Assembly: GCA_947034895.1 (NCBI GenBank)
Contig: OX344764.1
Coordinates: 17,732,001 to 17,796,000, forward strand
Origin: Rhytidiadelphus loreus
Lineage: Eukaryota; Streptophyta; Bryopsida; Hypnales; Hylocomiaceae
Length of the DNA stretch: 64,000 bases
Direction of reading: 5' to 3'
Shown here piece by piece: positions 17,801 through 30,020 of the stretch. The position numbers and the translations under genes are program-made. The number at the start of each line of letters is the position of its first letter. Position 1 is the stretch's first letter. The notes beneath the pieces are model-generated. The model searched no databases and was not told the DNA's origin. It saw nothing but the letters and a program-made list of their open reading frames with translations.

Positions 17801-17855
17801 AATATTGGTGATTTCTATAGGAATTAAAATTGTAAAAAAATGAATTTTGTTTAAT
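14846..17855. other. Spacer with an unassigned GC-richer island
   Basis: Most of this stretch is AT-rich. An island at about 15400-15700 is richer in G+C and has overlapping open frames on both strands (minus 15644-15252, 130 residues; plus 15344-15544 and 15612-15797). I recognise no family in any of them. Within it TTTTCTGTGCGCGCAGAAAA (15440-15459) is a near-perfect palindrome. The segment 16040-16245 is copy 2 of repeat family R1. No gene can be supported here. Confidence 0.4.
16040..16245 (+). repeat. Dispersed repeat family R1, copy 2
   Basis: It is colinear with 14130-14335 and, more closely, with 62510-62720. It shares TTACCGTGTGAATCATTG, then a run ending in TTGGAAGTCAA, then GAAGA/GGAGA-type text before the CCTTTTC block, and GGATGAATAATTGCACTT. 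A TTAACCCTTAAAAG motif lies just upstream at about 16019. No function can be read from it. Confidence 0.75.
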
Positions 17856-18464
17856 CTTTAACCTCTAAAGGACCAGGCATTCAAATTTTGAACAACAAAT
17901 GAACTCAAACACATCCCAAGCATAACCTTTGCAATTCAAAAAATGTCCCTTCATAAATTCATTTTTTCATCCATTGATTATTTTGAAGCTTTTTATGTTA
18001 GTTATTTTAACAATCGTATGGTATAGATTTTGAAGACTTTGCTTTGCAAATATTCTATTTTTTGATAAGTACTATATGTCTAGCCTCAAAAAATAACCTT
18101 TGCAATTCAAAAAATGTCCCTTTATAAACAACTGGAATGTAAAAGTAAACTAAAAATCTTCAAAAATCACTATGATTAGAACTTAGCATTCTAAACTTAA
18201 AAGAATTTTTTATTGTAAAAATCACAAATATTCAATCTACAATTGACTTTAGAAGGAATTTTTAATTTTTGGCTTCAAATTTTATTGAAAATATTGGTTT
18301 GTGTAATAATTAGTTGATATAACCGCATGGATATATTCTATGAATCACATTTTATAGCTATAATTTAAGAGTCATCATCAAATTATTGTTGTAAGTTGCA
18401 TTTTATAATACATCTTCACAATTTTGGAAATTTGGACTATCCTTTGGTCCTTTAAGGGTTAAAG
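17856..18464. mobile_element. Non-autonomous element with CTTTAACCTCTAAAGGACCA ends
   Basis: The left end CTTTAACCTCTAAAGGACCA (17856-17875) is matched inverted by TGGTCCTTTAAGGGTTAAAG (18445-18464), 18 of 20 positions agreeing. The 0.57 kb interior is AT-rich and non-coding. It is diverged but colinear with 52050-52475, which ends in a similar AGTCCTTGAAGGAGTTAA. The sequence shows a repeat family with defined termini. Assigning it to a transposon superfamily would be guesswork. Confidence 0.65.
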
Positions 18465-18751
18465 AGAACTTTTGGTGGATTCACCCAAGTATGGACAGCA
18501 AGCCATCTTTAAGAGGATGAAAATTCTTTTTTCCATGCTTGGAGATAGATGTAAAACTACTTAGCCCCTCAAAGTGTGACCTCTCCTATCTAATTTAAGG
18601 TCCTTCATTCCAAACATGAATTCAAAGTTTTCAAATTTCATCATGTATGGTAATAATAAGTTGTTGTATATTCTCATGGAGATTCTGCACCCAAATGAGC
18701 TCTATAAGGAACTTGCTTCCTACATATGAGCACATACTTTTTTGATGAGAG

Positions 18752-18941
18752 AATGGTTAAGAGAAAATGGAATATGAATTAACCTCTAAAGGATGAAGGA
18801 TCCTATGGATGACTTCATTTTTCACTGTAGAAATAGAGAATGCACCTATTGATCCAATAATTGGAATATTTTAGTAAATACCTTGATCATAGGGTTGCAT
18901 CCTTCAAAGGTTAACTTTTATTCCATTTTCTCTTAACCATT
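18752..18941. mobile_element. 190 bp MITE with about 44 bp imperfect inverted repeats
   Basis: The left arm begins AATGGTTAAGAGAAAATGGA and continues to TTAACCTCTAAAGGATG (18752-18795). The right arm (18898-18941) is its inverse with few mismatches. The inner part of each arm carries the TTAACC-CTAAAGGA motif that recurs across the window. The element would fold into a long hairpin. No target duplication is obvious. Confidence 0.75.
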
Positions 18942-19880
18942 TTATTCTTCTACCATCTTCATCTCCATTGTTCTAATTGCTCCACATAAGCCCACACATA
19001 ATATTTTTTTTGCCTTCTAATTAATTACAAGGGCAAGGTGAACAGACCCCTCATTACCCCGCAATTTACCTCTAGAAAAAACATTGAAATTTTTAATTTG
19101 TAACACATGATAAAATTTGGAAATTTTGAATTCACATTTGCAATCAAATGCTCCAATTTGGTAAGGAGAGGTGAAAAAATACAAGAATACGCGGCACAAA
19201 ATAGGGGGCATTTTTTTACATTTACCCTTGTTGGCTAGGGCAATGAGGGGGGCAATCCTCCCTGGCAGTACAATGTCAGTGTTATGACGGCATGCAAAAC
19301 ATTGTGATGCGAGCATGACTTGGAACTGAGGCGAACAGAGTCACGACATTATCCTTAAAATCCGATCTCTCGTTAACGAATGTCATCCTTCATCTGTCCT
19401 CTCCACCAACTCTCATCGAAAAACATTCTTTTCATTCATCCCGACGCCTCGAACCTCTCCCTCCGCCCTTCGATGAAACCTAGAGTCAAATCGGACGGCG
19501 AAAAATCGCTACCTCATCGGGAACTTGGGAACAGCATGGTGGGGTCTGGCAGCACGGGCAGACCTGCCACGGTAATAAGCTCGGGCAGAGACTGCCCTCA
19601 CCTACTACGGTCATAGATGCCTGACGTCCTTCCTCCCCGTCTCCTTCCTCTCGAAGTTCTCAAATTGTCGTGAGCAAGACCGAATGCGTGATCTTTTTTG
19701 TTTGTTCTGCAATTGTTGTTGTTATCCCGAGGCTTTGATTGAGCTTTGACGAAGCTTTGATACCTGTTTGATAATAGAGCGGTCTTGGTTTGCTGTGATT
19801 TGCTTCGGTTGCTTCCGATTTGCTTTGTTTGCTTTGATTGCAGAGTGGGAGGAGGTGGTGTTAAAGTTGCGGGAGCGATC
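18942..19880. promoter_or_regulatory. Upstream and 5' UTR region of the 1-Cys peroxiredoxin gene
   Basis: The segment 19086-19230 is a diverged copy of 23425-23560 (shared TTTGGAAATTTTGA and AATAGGGGGCATTTTTTT), so the left part is repeat-derived. From about 19330 the base composition becomes more balanced. TGACGTC (19622-19628), a half CRE/TGA-type bZIP site, is present. The T-rich text before TTTGATTGCAG at 19834-19844, just upstream of the start codon, looks like a 3' splice site, so a 5' UTR intron is likely. I cannot place its donor with confidence. Confidence 0.45.
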
Positions 19881-20549
19881 ATGGCGTTGAAGTTGGGAGA
19901 CACTGCGCCGCAGTTCACAGCCGATTCCACTCACGGTGAACTCGACTTCCATTCTTACATTGACGGTTCTTGGGCGATTCTTTTCTCGCATCCGAACGAT
20001 TTCACTCCTGTGTGCACCACCGAGCTTGGCGCTGTGGGGAAGTTTCTCCCGGACTTCGAGAAGCGCGGAGTGAAGGTGATTGCGCTTTCATGTAACGATG
20101 TGGAGTCGCACAAGGGTTGGATTGCGGATATCGAGAGCTTCACCCCGGGGGTAAAAGTGAGCTACCCGATCGTGGCCGACCCGACGCGCGAGCTCGCGGT
20201 GAAGTTCGGCATGCTGGACCCGGAGGAAATTGATGCCAAGGGTATCCCGTTGACGGCGAGGGCGGTGTACGTCTTCGGCCCGGACAAGAAGCTGAAGCTG
20301 TCGATCTTGTACCCGGCCACCACGGGACGTAACTTCAATGAGGTGCTGCGCGTGATTGACTCGCTTCAGCTTACCGCCAATTACAGCGTGGCGACTCCGG
20401 TCAACTGGAACCAGGGCGATAAATGCATGGTTGTGCCTTCGCTCTCCAATGACGCCGCGACCAAGAAGTTCCCCAAGGGTTTTGAGACCGTGGAAGTGCC
20501 GTCGGGCAAGAGCTACATTCGCCTCACTCCTCAGCCTAACCTGGACTGA
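19881..20549 (+). CDS. PER1: 1-Cys peroxiredoxin (PER1/Prx6 type), single exon
   Basis: This thiol peroxidase reduces hydrogen peroxide and lipid hydroperoxides. In plants the class is linked with desiccation and seed or spore stress tolerance, in nucleus and cytosol. The coding region is uninterrupted and encodes 222 residues, the usual family length. The peroxidatic Cys45 lies in FTPVCTTELG (41-50), with the conserved HPNDFTP segment before it and one-Cys class markers later: RAVYVFGPDKKLKLS, LYPATTGRN and the C-terminal VNW and PSGKSYIRLTPQP blocks. The frame is open upstream to 19785, but the Met at 19881 begins at the family start (MALKLGDTAPQF). The coding region is much richer in G+C than its flanks, suggesting selected codon use or high expression. 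Lack of introns could be ancestral or due to retroposition. Confidence 0.97.
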   Translation: MALKLGDTAPQFTADSTHGELDFHSYIDGSWAILFSHPNDFTPVCTTELGAVGKFLPDFEKRGVKVIALSCNDVESHKGWIADIESFTPGVKVSYPIVADPTRELAVKFGMLDPEEIDAKGIPLTARAVYVFGPDKKLKLSILYPATTGRNFNEVLRVIDSLQLTANYSVATPVNWNQGDKCMVVPSLSNDAATKKFPKGFETVEVPSGKSYIRLTPQPNLD

Positions 20550-21595
20550 AGCTTTTGATATCTCTTCGTATTGGATTGGTGAAACAGGGGAGATAGTTGC
20601 AATGATATCCGTGGATTCACTGGAGGATACGTCTTTCTTGTAGTCCTTGGAATTTTGTCGATACTGTAAAGGGATCAATCGTTATCCGGTTGCTTACGGT
20701 CTTTTGTGACACTTACGGGGGGTGGGGTGGGGGTGGGGGGTTCTGTGAACTGTTTTTATCTCTCTCCACATGTGCTTTGTGTAAATGTGCAGGATGTGTT
20801 TTCTGTACAACTTCAGAGCAATTTGTTACGTTCTGTTCTTTTTGTCTGTGCGAGCATCTCTGCTGTTCTTAGGATTAGCATTCCTTGGATTGCTGTTCTG
20901 TTGGTATTGTCTTAATTGTGTTGCGATTCTTATGTTCTTCATCAATCTCAATTCATTATTGGTGTTGTTTGATTATGTCCTTGAACAGTGCGAATGTCAC
21001 TGCACTTTGCTTAGAAGTTGACAGAGAAGGTATGTGGGAAATAGTCTTATCATTTCACATTGGAGAAGCATTCCTTGTTGAATCGCAATTGTTGCTACGT
21101 ATTAGCAATTACATTCGGATCTGCCAGTGGTTTTATCATAGAAATTTGTGCTGTATGTTTGAATCTGCAGTTTTGCCTGAGTTAATTTCAATCTCCCATT
21201 GGTGCATAGGAGCTTGTGCCATCCGCTTGATGAGTTTAGATTAGAGTTGAAGGGCTTCACTCCATTTGGATTTTTCAAAATCGGAACATTTGGTGTTTAA
21301 CGTAATTAGGAGGTTTGCAAAATGGGAGCTTTTAATGTGGACAACTGCACTTCACACTCTCTTATGAAAGCCTTTGTTTCCACGTCATGTATATCCTCAC
21401 ATTCTGTGCATGTTGTGAGAACAGGATTGCTGTTTGAAATTCATTCGTCCTCCTGAGGACTTTCTCGATAGAGAGAGTTGAATCAATTTCAATCTGGTTA
21501 GGCATAGCAAATGCATTTTTCATATCTTAAAAAGCAATCATTTATTCACTCAATCAGCTTCTCCTTAGATTATGGTTAGGGCAAACTTCTATGTA
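20550..21595 (+). other. 3' flank of the peroxiredoxin gene
   Basis: This is T-rich transcribed-looking sequence downstream of the stop, with several short overlapping open frames on plus (20690-21244) that have hydrophobic, low-complexity translations and no domain. They are probably 3' UTR or spacer. A strong G-quadruplex motif lies at 20717-20740. Confidence 0.5.
20717..20740 (+). promoter_or_regulatory. G-quadruplex-forming motif in the peroxiredoxin 3' region
   Basis: Four G runs of 6, 4, 5 and 6 are separated by single T residues, the pattern expected to give a very stable parallel quadruplex. It lies on the sense strand about 170 bases after the stop, so it would be in the mRNA if the 3' UTR is that long. 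A regulatory role is inference. Confidence 0.75.
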
Positions 21596-21749
21596 AGGTA
21601 AACTCCCCCGTTATGGACAGAATGGGAGCAAGCCCGTTGTGGGCAAAATTGTAATAGTGGTATACATTCAAGTTCTGAAATTTACACTGCTATCATAATT
21701 CAGTCCACAATGGGCTTGCTCCCATTTTTTTAATGGGGGAGTTTACCTT
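21596..21749. mobile_element. About 155 bp palindromic MITE with AAGGTAAACTCCCCC ends
   Basis: The left arm contains AAGGTAAACTCCCCC, then ATGGGAGCAAGCCC and TTGTGGGC. The right arm carries the same words inverted, GTCCACAATGGGCTTGCTCC then GGGGGAGTTTACCTT. The arms are about 55 bases long, so almost the whole element folds back. Flanks are TAA/TTA, compatible with a TA-rich target, but the exact duplication is unclear. Confidence 0.8.
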
Positions 21750-24725
21750 ATAAAGAATTGGCCAAACCTTTTTAAATGACAAAAAAACAAATCATAATTC
21801 TTCATGGAAGTGTGCAATGGTTACAAGAGTAGAATTGGAAATGTTGGTTGGTAAAATTTTGGAAGGAGGCTTGTGAAAAGTAAAGGATGGAAATTTTCAA
21901 CTTTTGGAATTTCCAAAATTAGTTTTAACATTGTACTTGACTTGGTTGCTTTTAGTTTGAAAACAAGGCAAATATAAGAGGTTTTATTAAAATACAATGA
22001 TTTTGTAGCTAAGTTTGTGGATTAATTACAATATGATTAGTCTTCTTGCTATATGCCAATTGATACAAGAATACATCATTGGTAAAAATCAAATATTAGA
22101 TGAACTAAATTCAATTACTATGCCTTGTAGTGATGAAGCTAACTATGTCTAATTCTAAAATTATGCAAATTTGCTAAACATACTAACATGGTAATCCATA
22201 GTATTTTAAATAAATTATATAATGTGATGCAAACTATTTTTATTCTCAATCTCAAATATTGTGATTTTCATCTATAGTCCATTGACTTTCATCCAACCTT
22301 TATCTAATGGTCCAAACTAATTTGATTACATTCACCTAAAATTATCCAAAAATTTAACCCCTGCAAAACTATACTTCTCTTGAAAAACTATAGCCCAAAG
22401 TAATAAGTTTAAATTTCAACACTAAATTGAATGAAGATTATACCATATTTAGTTTTGAAGACAAACAATTGCAATCAATAATATAGATGAAAAGTGACCT
22501 CTCAAGAGACAAAAAAAACTTTGATATTTATAGTAAACTATTCCATTAATAAATAGAAAATGAAGAATTAAATGTTAACATTGATGAGAGTTTAATAAAT
22601 CATTTTTTATTTCATGTTGGAATCAGATTTTTTTTAATATGATCACAAATCAATTGAATTTGTTAACAAATTATATATTTCAATTTCAATCAAATGTAAC
22701 ATTTATGGATGGTCAATTGAATGTATCACTCATACTTTATATGGAATCTTCTTTTTTCAATATTAATAATGCACAAAAAATGAGCAATCTATGAATCATT
22801 GTTTAAGCACTCTAATGTCCCAAAAGTGAACGACGCATACAAAAGAACTACCAATGCTAATAGTTAGACATGAATTATCATTCATCTATTATTAGATTAA
22901 CGTAGTATAACCTCACCTTCAATTTAATTAATTAATGTCAAAATCAAATTATCAAATTTTTATTTTTAAGAAACAAATAGCGAAATTTGTTGAAAATGAG
23001 TAAGAATTGTGTTGAAAACATCACTAATAAAGGGCCAATCATCAAAAACAAATAAATGAACCACTACCTTCAACCATTAACAATACAATTAAAGTTACCC
23101 ACTTCCACATGTGTATTAAAAAAATTTGTAATAATTTAACTATTTCCACTTCCATGATCCTCTTAAATTTGAAATGATGTGATATTTCATTCATTAGGAA
23201 TATATGATGATTTGTGAAATAATTACATGATTACAAAACCAAAACCATCTTTAATCCATATAAATGTAAACAAACCTCTTTGGATGAATTTTTTTTTGGG
23301 TCATTACAAAGACAAATGAACTATGAATTGTGGTGTACTTAGGAGTTAGAGGACATTAAAATGGTCATACAAAGTGCACCCTATAGGATGAATTTATCCT
23401 TAGGAGAATCACATCAATTTTTATTTTCCACACTTGATAAAATTTGGAAATTTTGATTTTGAATGTGCAATTAGAGGCTTCAAATTAGCTAGGAGAGGTG
23501 AAATAACATAGAATTAACACAATACAGAATAGGGGGCATTTTTTTTACAATTACACTATAGAACATAAAATTCACTCTGAAGGAACTATAAAGGACCCAC
23601 TTTGTATGACTACTTTAATGCCAGGGATACTTTCAAGGAAAGATTGTATCAATTATCAAGTGGAAAGGGCAAAAAATATCAAGATTATGTGAAATTTATA
23701 CTTTTTTGGTGTAGAATAAATGTGGTCAATCATGAAATTTTAGATACAACCACCACAAAGTGGGCACATTCTAAAAAAATTATCATAACACCCACAAAGT
23801 TGGGCACATTTTTTCATATTATTCTACAAAAGAGAACAATAATGCTAAGTCCAACAACAATTTGCACTTCAAGCATTCAAATTTTACATTATCTAAGGTG
23901 AAGACACTTTTATATTGTTGAAATAAGCAAATCATTATAGTTGGAGGCACTTTTTTGTAGTATTAGCTGAATTAAAATCATGAATTTAAAAATAAAAAAA
24001 TAATTTTTTTGGATAAGACATGTAATTACTAAGAATTTTCAAAGAAGAAGCTCCCTAAACCTTTGAAACCATCACACAACTTGATCATAAAACCAAAATT
24101 TAGAAAATCAATAGTCAACCAATCTGTCCAATCACAATTAAGTAAGGGAATGGTTTAATTCTATAATGTTGTTGCAAACACTAAATGTCCATTTGGATGC
24201 TCGTTTGGATGACTTCACCTAAGACTTCATCTAAGACTTCACCTACGACTTCACCTATAGGGTGGAAAAAAATGTTTTTTCATTCAATTTCTTTTTTTGA
24301 AGTTGCTTGAGTTCTTTTTGAGTGAGAAGTATTGCAAATTTTGTCATTAGGATATTACTTAGCTATAAAAATGATATTTTTTGAATTTGAATCCAACTAA
24401 TGAAAGAAACTTATCAAGTGTAGTTTCTACCTCCAATTGGGAATTTTGAAAAATTCATAAACTTTAAAAAATTCAGATTTTTTAGTATCATCTGTATTTG
24501 ACATGAATTTTCTTCAATTTTTCTTTAAGAAATTTATAGTAATTAAAAATTTTCTCCAATAAATTTGAAAATTTTATGACTTGTAGTAGACAATATATCA
24601 ATTCATCTCTAAAAAATAAATAATTTTTTTTTCATTCATATTCAATTGCAAAATGGTACCAAATAAAAAGATTCAAAGTCTCTGATAAATTGGTTTGCCA
24701 CGGTGCCAAAATAATTTCATGCTAG
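21750..24725. other. AT-rich spacer built of dispersed repeats
   Basis: No recognisable gene. The part 22010-22400 is a diverged direct copy of 13190-13560. The part 23425-23560 is a copy of 19086-19230. The part 23930-24170 is a copy of 43785-44015, sharing AGACATGTAATTACTA and AAAATCAATAGTCAAC. A 99-residue open frame (23602-23901, plus) has a basic, Thr-rich translation with no known domain. At 24210-24258 a short CTTCACCTAAGA-type unit is repeated four times. Confidence 0.5.
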
Positions 24726-25482
24726 TAAGAGCATCGCCATGGCAACGCATCAAGTAGTGTAGACACGGAAACCTAGCGTGTTAGGGTTGCGCAGCTGGCC
24801 CACGGCAAGTGCGCCAAACTCCAAAACCTGATCGGCCACGCCAGAAAATAGTGAGGGCCATAGTAGATAGTGGGCCTTGCGTGTGCCTCACTATCTTGTC
24901 TAGCAGTCCTTTTTTGCACGCTTCACATGGCAGTGTTGATGTTGAACACTCGGGGGGTGCACTTAGTTCTACTATAACAAACCACGTGCAAACAAGTGGT
25001 TTCTAATAAACTATAATTTCAACCTAAAATTTTGAACATTGTTTAATAATGACTGTAGCTTTCTATTGCCAAAATTTCCAACTCAAATAAAATATGAAAT
25101 GATTTCTAGAAGAGGTTGAAAATGAACTAAAATGGCATGTTTTTCAACTCAAATAATTATAGAGGACACATTTAGATGACCATTGAGTCAATATTCAACT
25201 CAAAATGAGATTTCAATGAGTTATTTTTAGGAATTTTTTGTTCATTTTTTAGACAATTTTTTCTTATATAATATAGGGGTGTGAAAGTTATTTTTCAGTT
25301 CTACAGTGTATCTTTTTACTTCAAAAATTTGTAACTAATTATTCTTAACAAATAAAAATATCAATAATTCAAAACATAAATTTTCAAAGTAGGAAAATCT
25401 ATTCATATTTTTTTAATTTTGTTTTATTTAAAATTCAAAAAGTATATAGGGGGTCCAAAGTTTTGTTCGTACGTGGTTTCTA

Positions 25483-26118
25483 ATGGACACTCTAAATGAC
25501 CTCCCTGAGGTTGAACATTCAACGGTACTGTACCCACGTTGCTCACAAATGGTTGGGAGGCAAGGATCGCTAGCTCGGGGGAGATTGAACAAACACGTCC
25601 AATTTTTGGTGCTTGGGAGACGCGAAAGATTTGCGGTGTCTCCAAGTAGCGGAGTTTCACAAACAAAACAACAAGATTTGAGTTCAGATTTGGGGTTAGG
25701 GTTTGGGATACGTGATGAAGGAGGATATAGTGATTGTATGCAACAAGTAGAAGCATCGTGGAGTGAAGCTGAGAGTTATGGCCGTGCGTCAAGTCATGGA
25801 GGTCGATCGAGTAGAATTGTAGAAACTTTTGCCCCACAAGAAGCTTTGTTTTTTGCTGCCAATTTGGAGAGAGGGCATGCTGGCCGTGTTGGAGGCGTGG
25901 TGGGTGGAAGAGGACGTGGAGGTTGCGGTAGACTAGGCAATGAAGCGTCAGGGCATGGGATTTTGTTGGCGAGAGGATGCGATGATATAATTGGATTGGG
26001 GAGCGCTTCACGACCTTCAACCATTGCTGGAGCTGGGATTTCTTTTTGGCGAGATAGTGCAACAACAACAATGTCCAATCAGGTGACTCAAACAAGCTTT
26101 TTTTTGTTAGGGTTTTGA
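25483..26118 (+). CDS. Unrecognised Gly/Arg-rich open frame within the Harbinger element
   Basis: This open frame of 211 residues reads as a polar, Gly-rich protein with a GGRGRGGCGR stretch near residues 140-150 and no domain I can name. The opposite strand is also open (26131-25424), which weakens the case. Its position inside the Harbinger element, upstream of the ORF1 remnant in the same orientation, suggests it may be an early exon of ORF1 or a captured host fragment. The existence of a protein is uncertain. Confidence 0.3.
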   Translation: MDTLNDLPEVEHSTVLYPRCSQMVGRQGSLARGRLNKHVQFLVLGRRERFAVSPSSGVSQTKQQDLSSDLGLGFGIRDEGGYSDCMQQVEASWSEAESYGRASSHGGRSSRIVETFAPQEALFFAANLERGHAGRVGGVVGGRGRGGCGRLGNEASGHGILLARGCDDIIGLGSASRPSTIAGAGISFWRDSATTTMSNQVTQTSFFLLGF

Positions 26119-29100
26119 ATTCTTGTTTCAAGCGGGTCAGGCAAATAGTGGAACGCTCTAAATGTCATACAGTCTTGGTAGGATCTGCAATACTATAGAA
26201 AATGCTGAGCTTCGGTCACTTGTACAAAACCTATAACATCAAGCCCTAAAACATACATATCAGTGTCTGAGAATTGCTGCGACTGAGGTTTAGAATTTGT
26301 AGCTTGAAGTTATCCAAATTGTTAAGGTTTAGATTTCAGATTACAAGAGAATCGTGCCTTACTAGAATTCTGGAAAAGAGACGAGACTACAGACACGGAT
26401 GTTGTGGGGACTAATGGGTGCAAAGGACTCCTACAATTCTCTTGCATAGCCTGGAGCGCATTTGCGACCCTCGACATCGAAGAAGGAGCTTTTTTTCGCA
26501 TTCCAACACTAGAAACTGAATTTTGGGAAGAAGTGACAAGGAACAATCTTTGCTCTAGCTAGGTATTGTGATCATTCTTTGCGTGGAGAGTGAAACACGG
26601 AATAAATTTTTGGTTTCTTTTGTCGTTCCCTGCATCTTGGGTATTCTTCTTGTATGTATTTGGCGATTTGTGTGATTGCTCCACAGAATTAGTGTGTGCG
26701 TGCTGTGACGGGAATAGAGGTTGTAGCCCGTTTTTAGCTGTAGTGGTAGAGAGAATAGTTTTTGGATTCCCTTGGGGTGTAATTGCACGGAGGGACTTTG
26801 CTCCATATTGGGGAAACTATTCTGCTAGGCATGATTTGTAAGTTGTCTGAAAGTAGAGAATAAGGATGAAGGGCACTGCAACCTTTAAAATCCGGCATTG
26901 GTCCCCTTCCCTTGAAGCAGCAATTGCTGCACACTTATTATTATGCCAGAAGTAATAAGTTACCAGTCCTCTCCCTGTAGTCTTGCTCTTCACATTTGCA
27001 ATTTCATGTTCTCCTCCATTACCTCGACCTCGTGCAACGTAGTCAGCCTCACAAAAGACTTTTCTTGACAATCACATTGAAGTGATTGAATATGCTTCGA
27101 GTGTGCTTACTGCTGCGCTTGCTGCTATGCTTGACGTTGCTTTGATTTTGGTATTGTAGTGGCCGGTCTTGGTCAGTGGTAGGGCAACTCCAATCCGTTT
27201 TGTGGAAATTGTTGTCAGTTTGCAATAGCAAGAGTATTTGTGCTATTGTAGAGGTTGATTGAGCCTTTTGAAGAGTTCTTATTTTTTCTTGTTTTGGTTG
27301 AGAGAGTGGTGAAGTCAGACATTTTCGTAAGAGGGAATTGAGTGAGTGGAAGCATTTCTTGTTTTTTGTAATTTTAGCTTTTAATTTTAGTTTTTTGCAT
27401 TGTGTTCGTTTTTTGGAATATGAAAAATATGCCTATCTTAATGGAGAGCTTGGTGAGTTCATGTAATGCTCGGATTACAAACTCTTGCTGTGACGAAGGT
27501 CCTCAAAGTAAGAGGATGTGTTCTTTTGATATGCGAGCACAAAGCATGGAGAGGATGGAAACAGTCTGTTGTGATGTTGGATCTTCTAATGTTTGTATAT
27601 GGTTGCTTGGCTTTATGTCAGTAGGAAGACTCCTACTTCAGGGATTATAAATACCATCTTTGAAATTTCTAAATTAAAAAGGGGAGTGTTTCCGGGTGAT
27701 TGCAAGAAACACTTGTCCCATTTCTTGTCCCCTTGCCAATAAAAATTGGCTTTTTGCTCATAACTTTTGCATTGTTTGTCTATTTGGTATGAAATTTGGA
27801 CAGAAGGTAGATGCTAAAGTTATAGACCTTGAGGGATTTTTAAATTTAAAAAAAATTAGTTTACTATTTTTAACCTGCCTTCGATTCGATGTCTACCTTG
27901 GCCATTTTGGGGGATTTTAGTCCTATTTTTGACCCAAGAATGCAAATTTGAAGCCACAAATTGAGCATGTTGGAGGTCTACTAACACTAAAAAGGCTGAC
28001 AATGAGTTTTTATGAAAATAGCATCATGTCGATTGCACACATGGGGTCAAAGTGACCTTCCTTTGCGAGAAAGCTATGAAGAGGGAAAAATTTTCCTTCA
28101 TGAATTTTTTGGTGCAATGCAAGCGCAATCTTCTCTAGCAAAATGAATTTTTTATTGAATTTTTTTGAATTTTTTTTGAATTACTAAAAATGAAAATCTC
28201 TACAGACTCCTTTTCTACTATTTTCTGCTCCCAGTGGCTTCTGCAGTATTTCGTAGTAGTCCGTTGTACTGCATAGTACAACATAGTACTAAATCAACGG
28301 TGTAGATCTGCATGTGCCTTCAATCAATGGTGCAGATTTGTTGAGGCGCTTTTTTTTTTTTTTTTTTGAAACAAATGGAACCGGAGTTTGGGGCGCTTTT
28401 AAAATGTAGTATTAGTAGTATTGCATAGTATTGCTAGTCCTATGGCCAAAAAAACACAATTTTGAACGAAAAACATGAAATATTTCTTGCAACTACCCTT
28501 TCCCGGAATTTGAATCTAACTTAAATTCCACAGGCATGAGAAAGCAGATTCAAGCTTTGGAATTCATGACAAAATTTCATTTGATAGATTCCCACGCGCT
28601 GACGGCTACCATCATTGTGCTCATAGCTATTTTAGAGTTCTTTGTGTGTCATTTGATTTGTTTGGTTCTCAAGCATTTGGAAATGAGCTTTGTGTAATTG
28701 TTGTCTTTAGATTCCACGGGTTCATGACTTTTGCGTTTGGATTCTGGTTTGATGTAGGAAAACAAGGCTGATCGCTCTTCTACAGCTATACAATCCAAGG
28801 GTAGAGGCTCCACAGACGGTGGGAGAGTATTGGAGGACAAGGGAAGAGGCTCTACAACCGGTGGGAGAGCTACTGGAAGAGTACTGGAGGATATGGGCAA
28901 AGGGTCTACAACTGGTGGGAGAGTGCTGGAGGACAATGAAGATTTTCAAGGAGAGTAGTTGAGGGATAAGGGAGCAAAAGGAAAAAAAATTCAAGCCAAA
29001 GAAGAGAGACAATTAGCCCACAATGTATCACCAGATCCAATAATTGGGAATGGACAAAAAGGCACAGTATATTGGGAAAGAATTTTCCATCATTACAATG

Positions 29101-29569
29101 AGCATCGACCATTTCTAGTTAGACCAACTCGCTTATTAAAGTCAAAGTGGGAATTGATGAGATATGTTGTATCAAAATTCATTGGTGTTCTTCAACAATG
29201 TACCAACTTAAATGTTAGTGGTTCCAACGCAGGTGATGCACTACAACAACGGTAGTGTTTTATGACTGCAAAAATATAATTGATGATGACTGGCGACTAT
29301 TCGCAGTTATATTCTTGGAGGTCAATAACTTGGGGAGAAATATGACTGCAAAATATGACTGCCAATCGTTTTTGGGCCTTGTACTTTATGGACATATATT
29401 ACACGTCCGTTGGGAACACCAAAATATTTCATAGGAAACGGTAGGGAACTCGTTTGAAAACATTGAGTTATATTATTAGTCATATTTTTATGGTAGTAAC
29501 ATTTTTTTGTTTTTGGGCAACCTAAGAAAAACATGGGCAATCAAAAAAAATATGGACAAGCCATTGTTT

Positions 29570-29780
29570 AAAATTTTGAAACCTAATCACCACTTTTTAA
29601 GGGTTTTGAAACCCTAGCCACCACTTTTTACGTTTTTGAAACCCTAGCCGTCATTTTTTTTAGGGTTTTGAAACCTTAGACGCCATTTTTTTAGGATTTT
29701 GAAACCCTAGCCACCACTTTTTAGGGTTTTGAAACCCTAGCTGTCATTTTTTTAGGGTTTTGAAATCCTAGTCACTACTT
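29570..29780 (+). repeat. Short tandem repeats with TTTAGGG-like palindromes
   Basis: Six or so copies of a 35-40 base unit contain AGGGTTTTGAAACCCTAG followed by a CCACCACTTTTT or TGTCATTTTTTT variant. The core AGGGTTTTGAAACCCT is a near-perfect palindrome built of telomere-like text. It lies inside the CACTA element. Confidence 0.85.
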
Positions 29781-29838
29781 CTTTTGACTCTTCTTCCTTA
29801 TCTTTTCTTGTCTCTTGTCTCTTGTCTCTTGTCTCTTT

Positions 29839-30020
29839 GAGTTCACTCTTGTTTCTTAGTTGTTGTGTTTTGTTGCATTTTGAGTTCACTCTTGTTTCTT
29901 AGTTGTTGTGTTTTGTTGCATCTTGAGTTCACTCTTGTTTCTTAATTGTTGTGTTTTGTTGCATCTTGAGTTCACTCTTGCTTCTTAGTTGTTGTCTTTT
30001 GTTGAATCTTGAGTTATTCT
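29839..30020 (+). repeat. 43-base tandem repeat, about four copies
   Basis: Units begin GAGTTCACTCTTG and end TTTTGTTGCATCTT or a variant. Unit starts at 29839, 29882 and 29925 give a 43-base period. A (TCTCTTG)n microsatellite at about 29813-29838 precedes them. Inside the CACTA element. Confidence 0.85.

Noticed and set aside
20088..20678. 196-residue open frame antisense to peroxiredoxin
   Set aside because: It is the reverse-strand shadow of a GC-rich conserved coding exon and its translation matches no family.
25424..26131. 235-residue minus frame opposite the Gly/Arg-rich frame
   Set aside because: Leu/His/Gln-rich translation without domain; both strands cannot be assumed coding, and the plus frame fits the element orientation slightly better.
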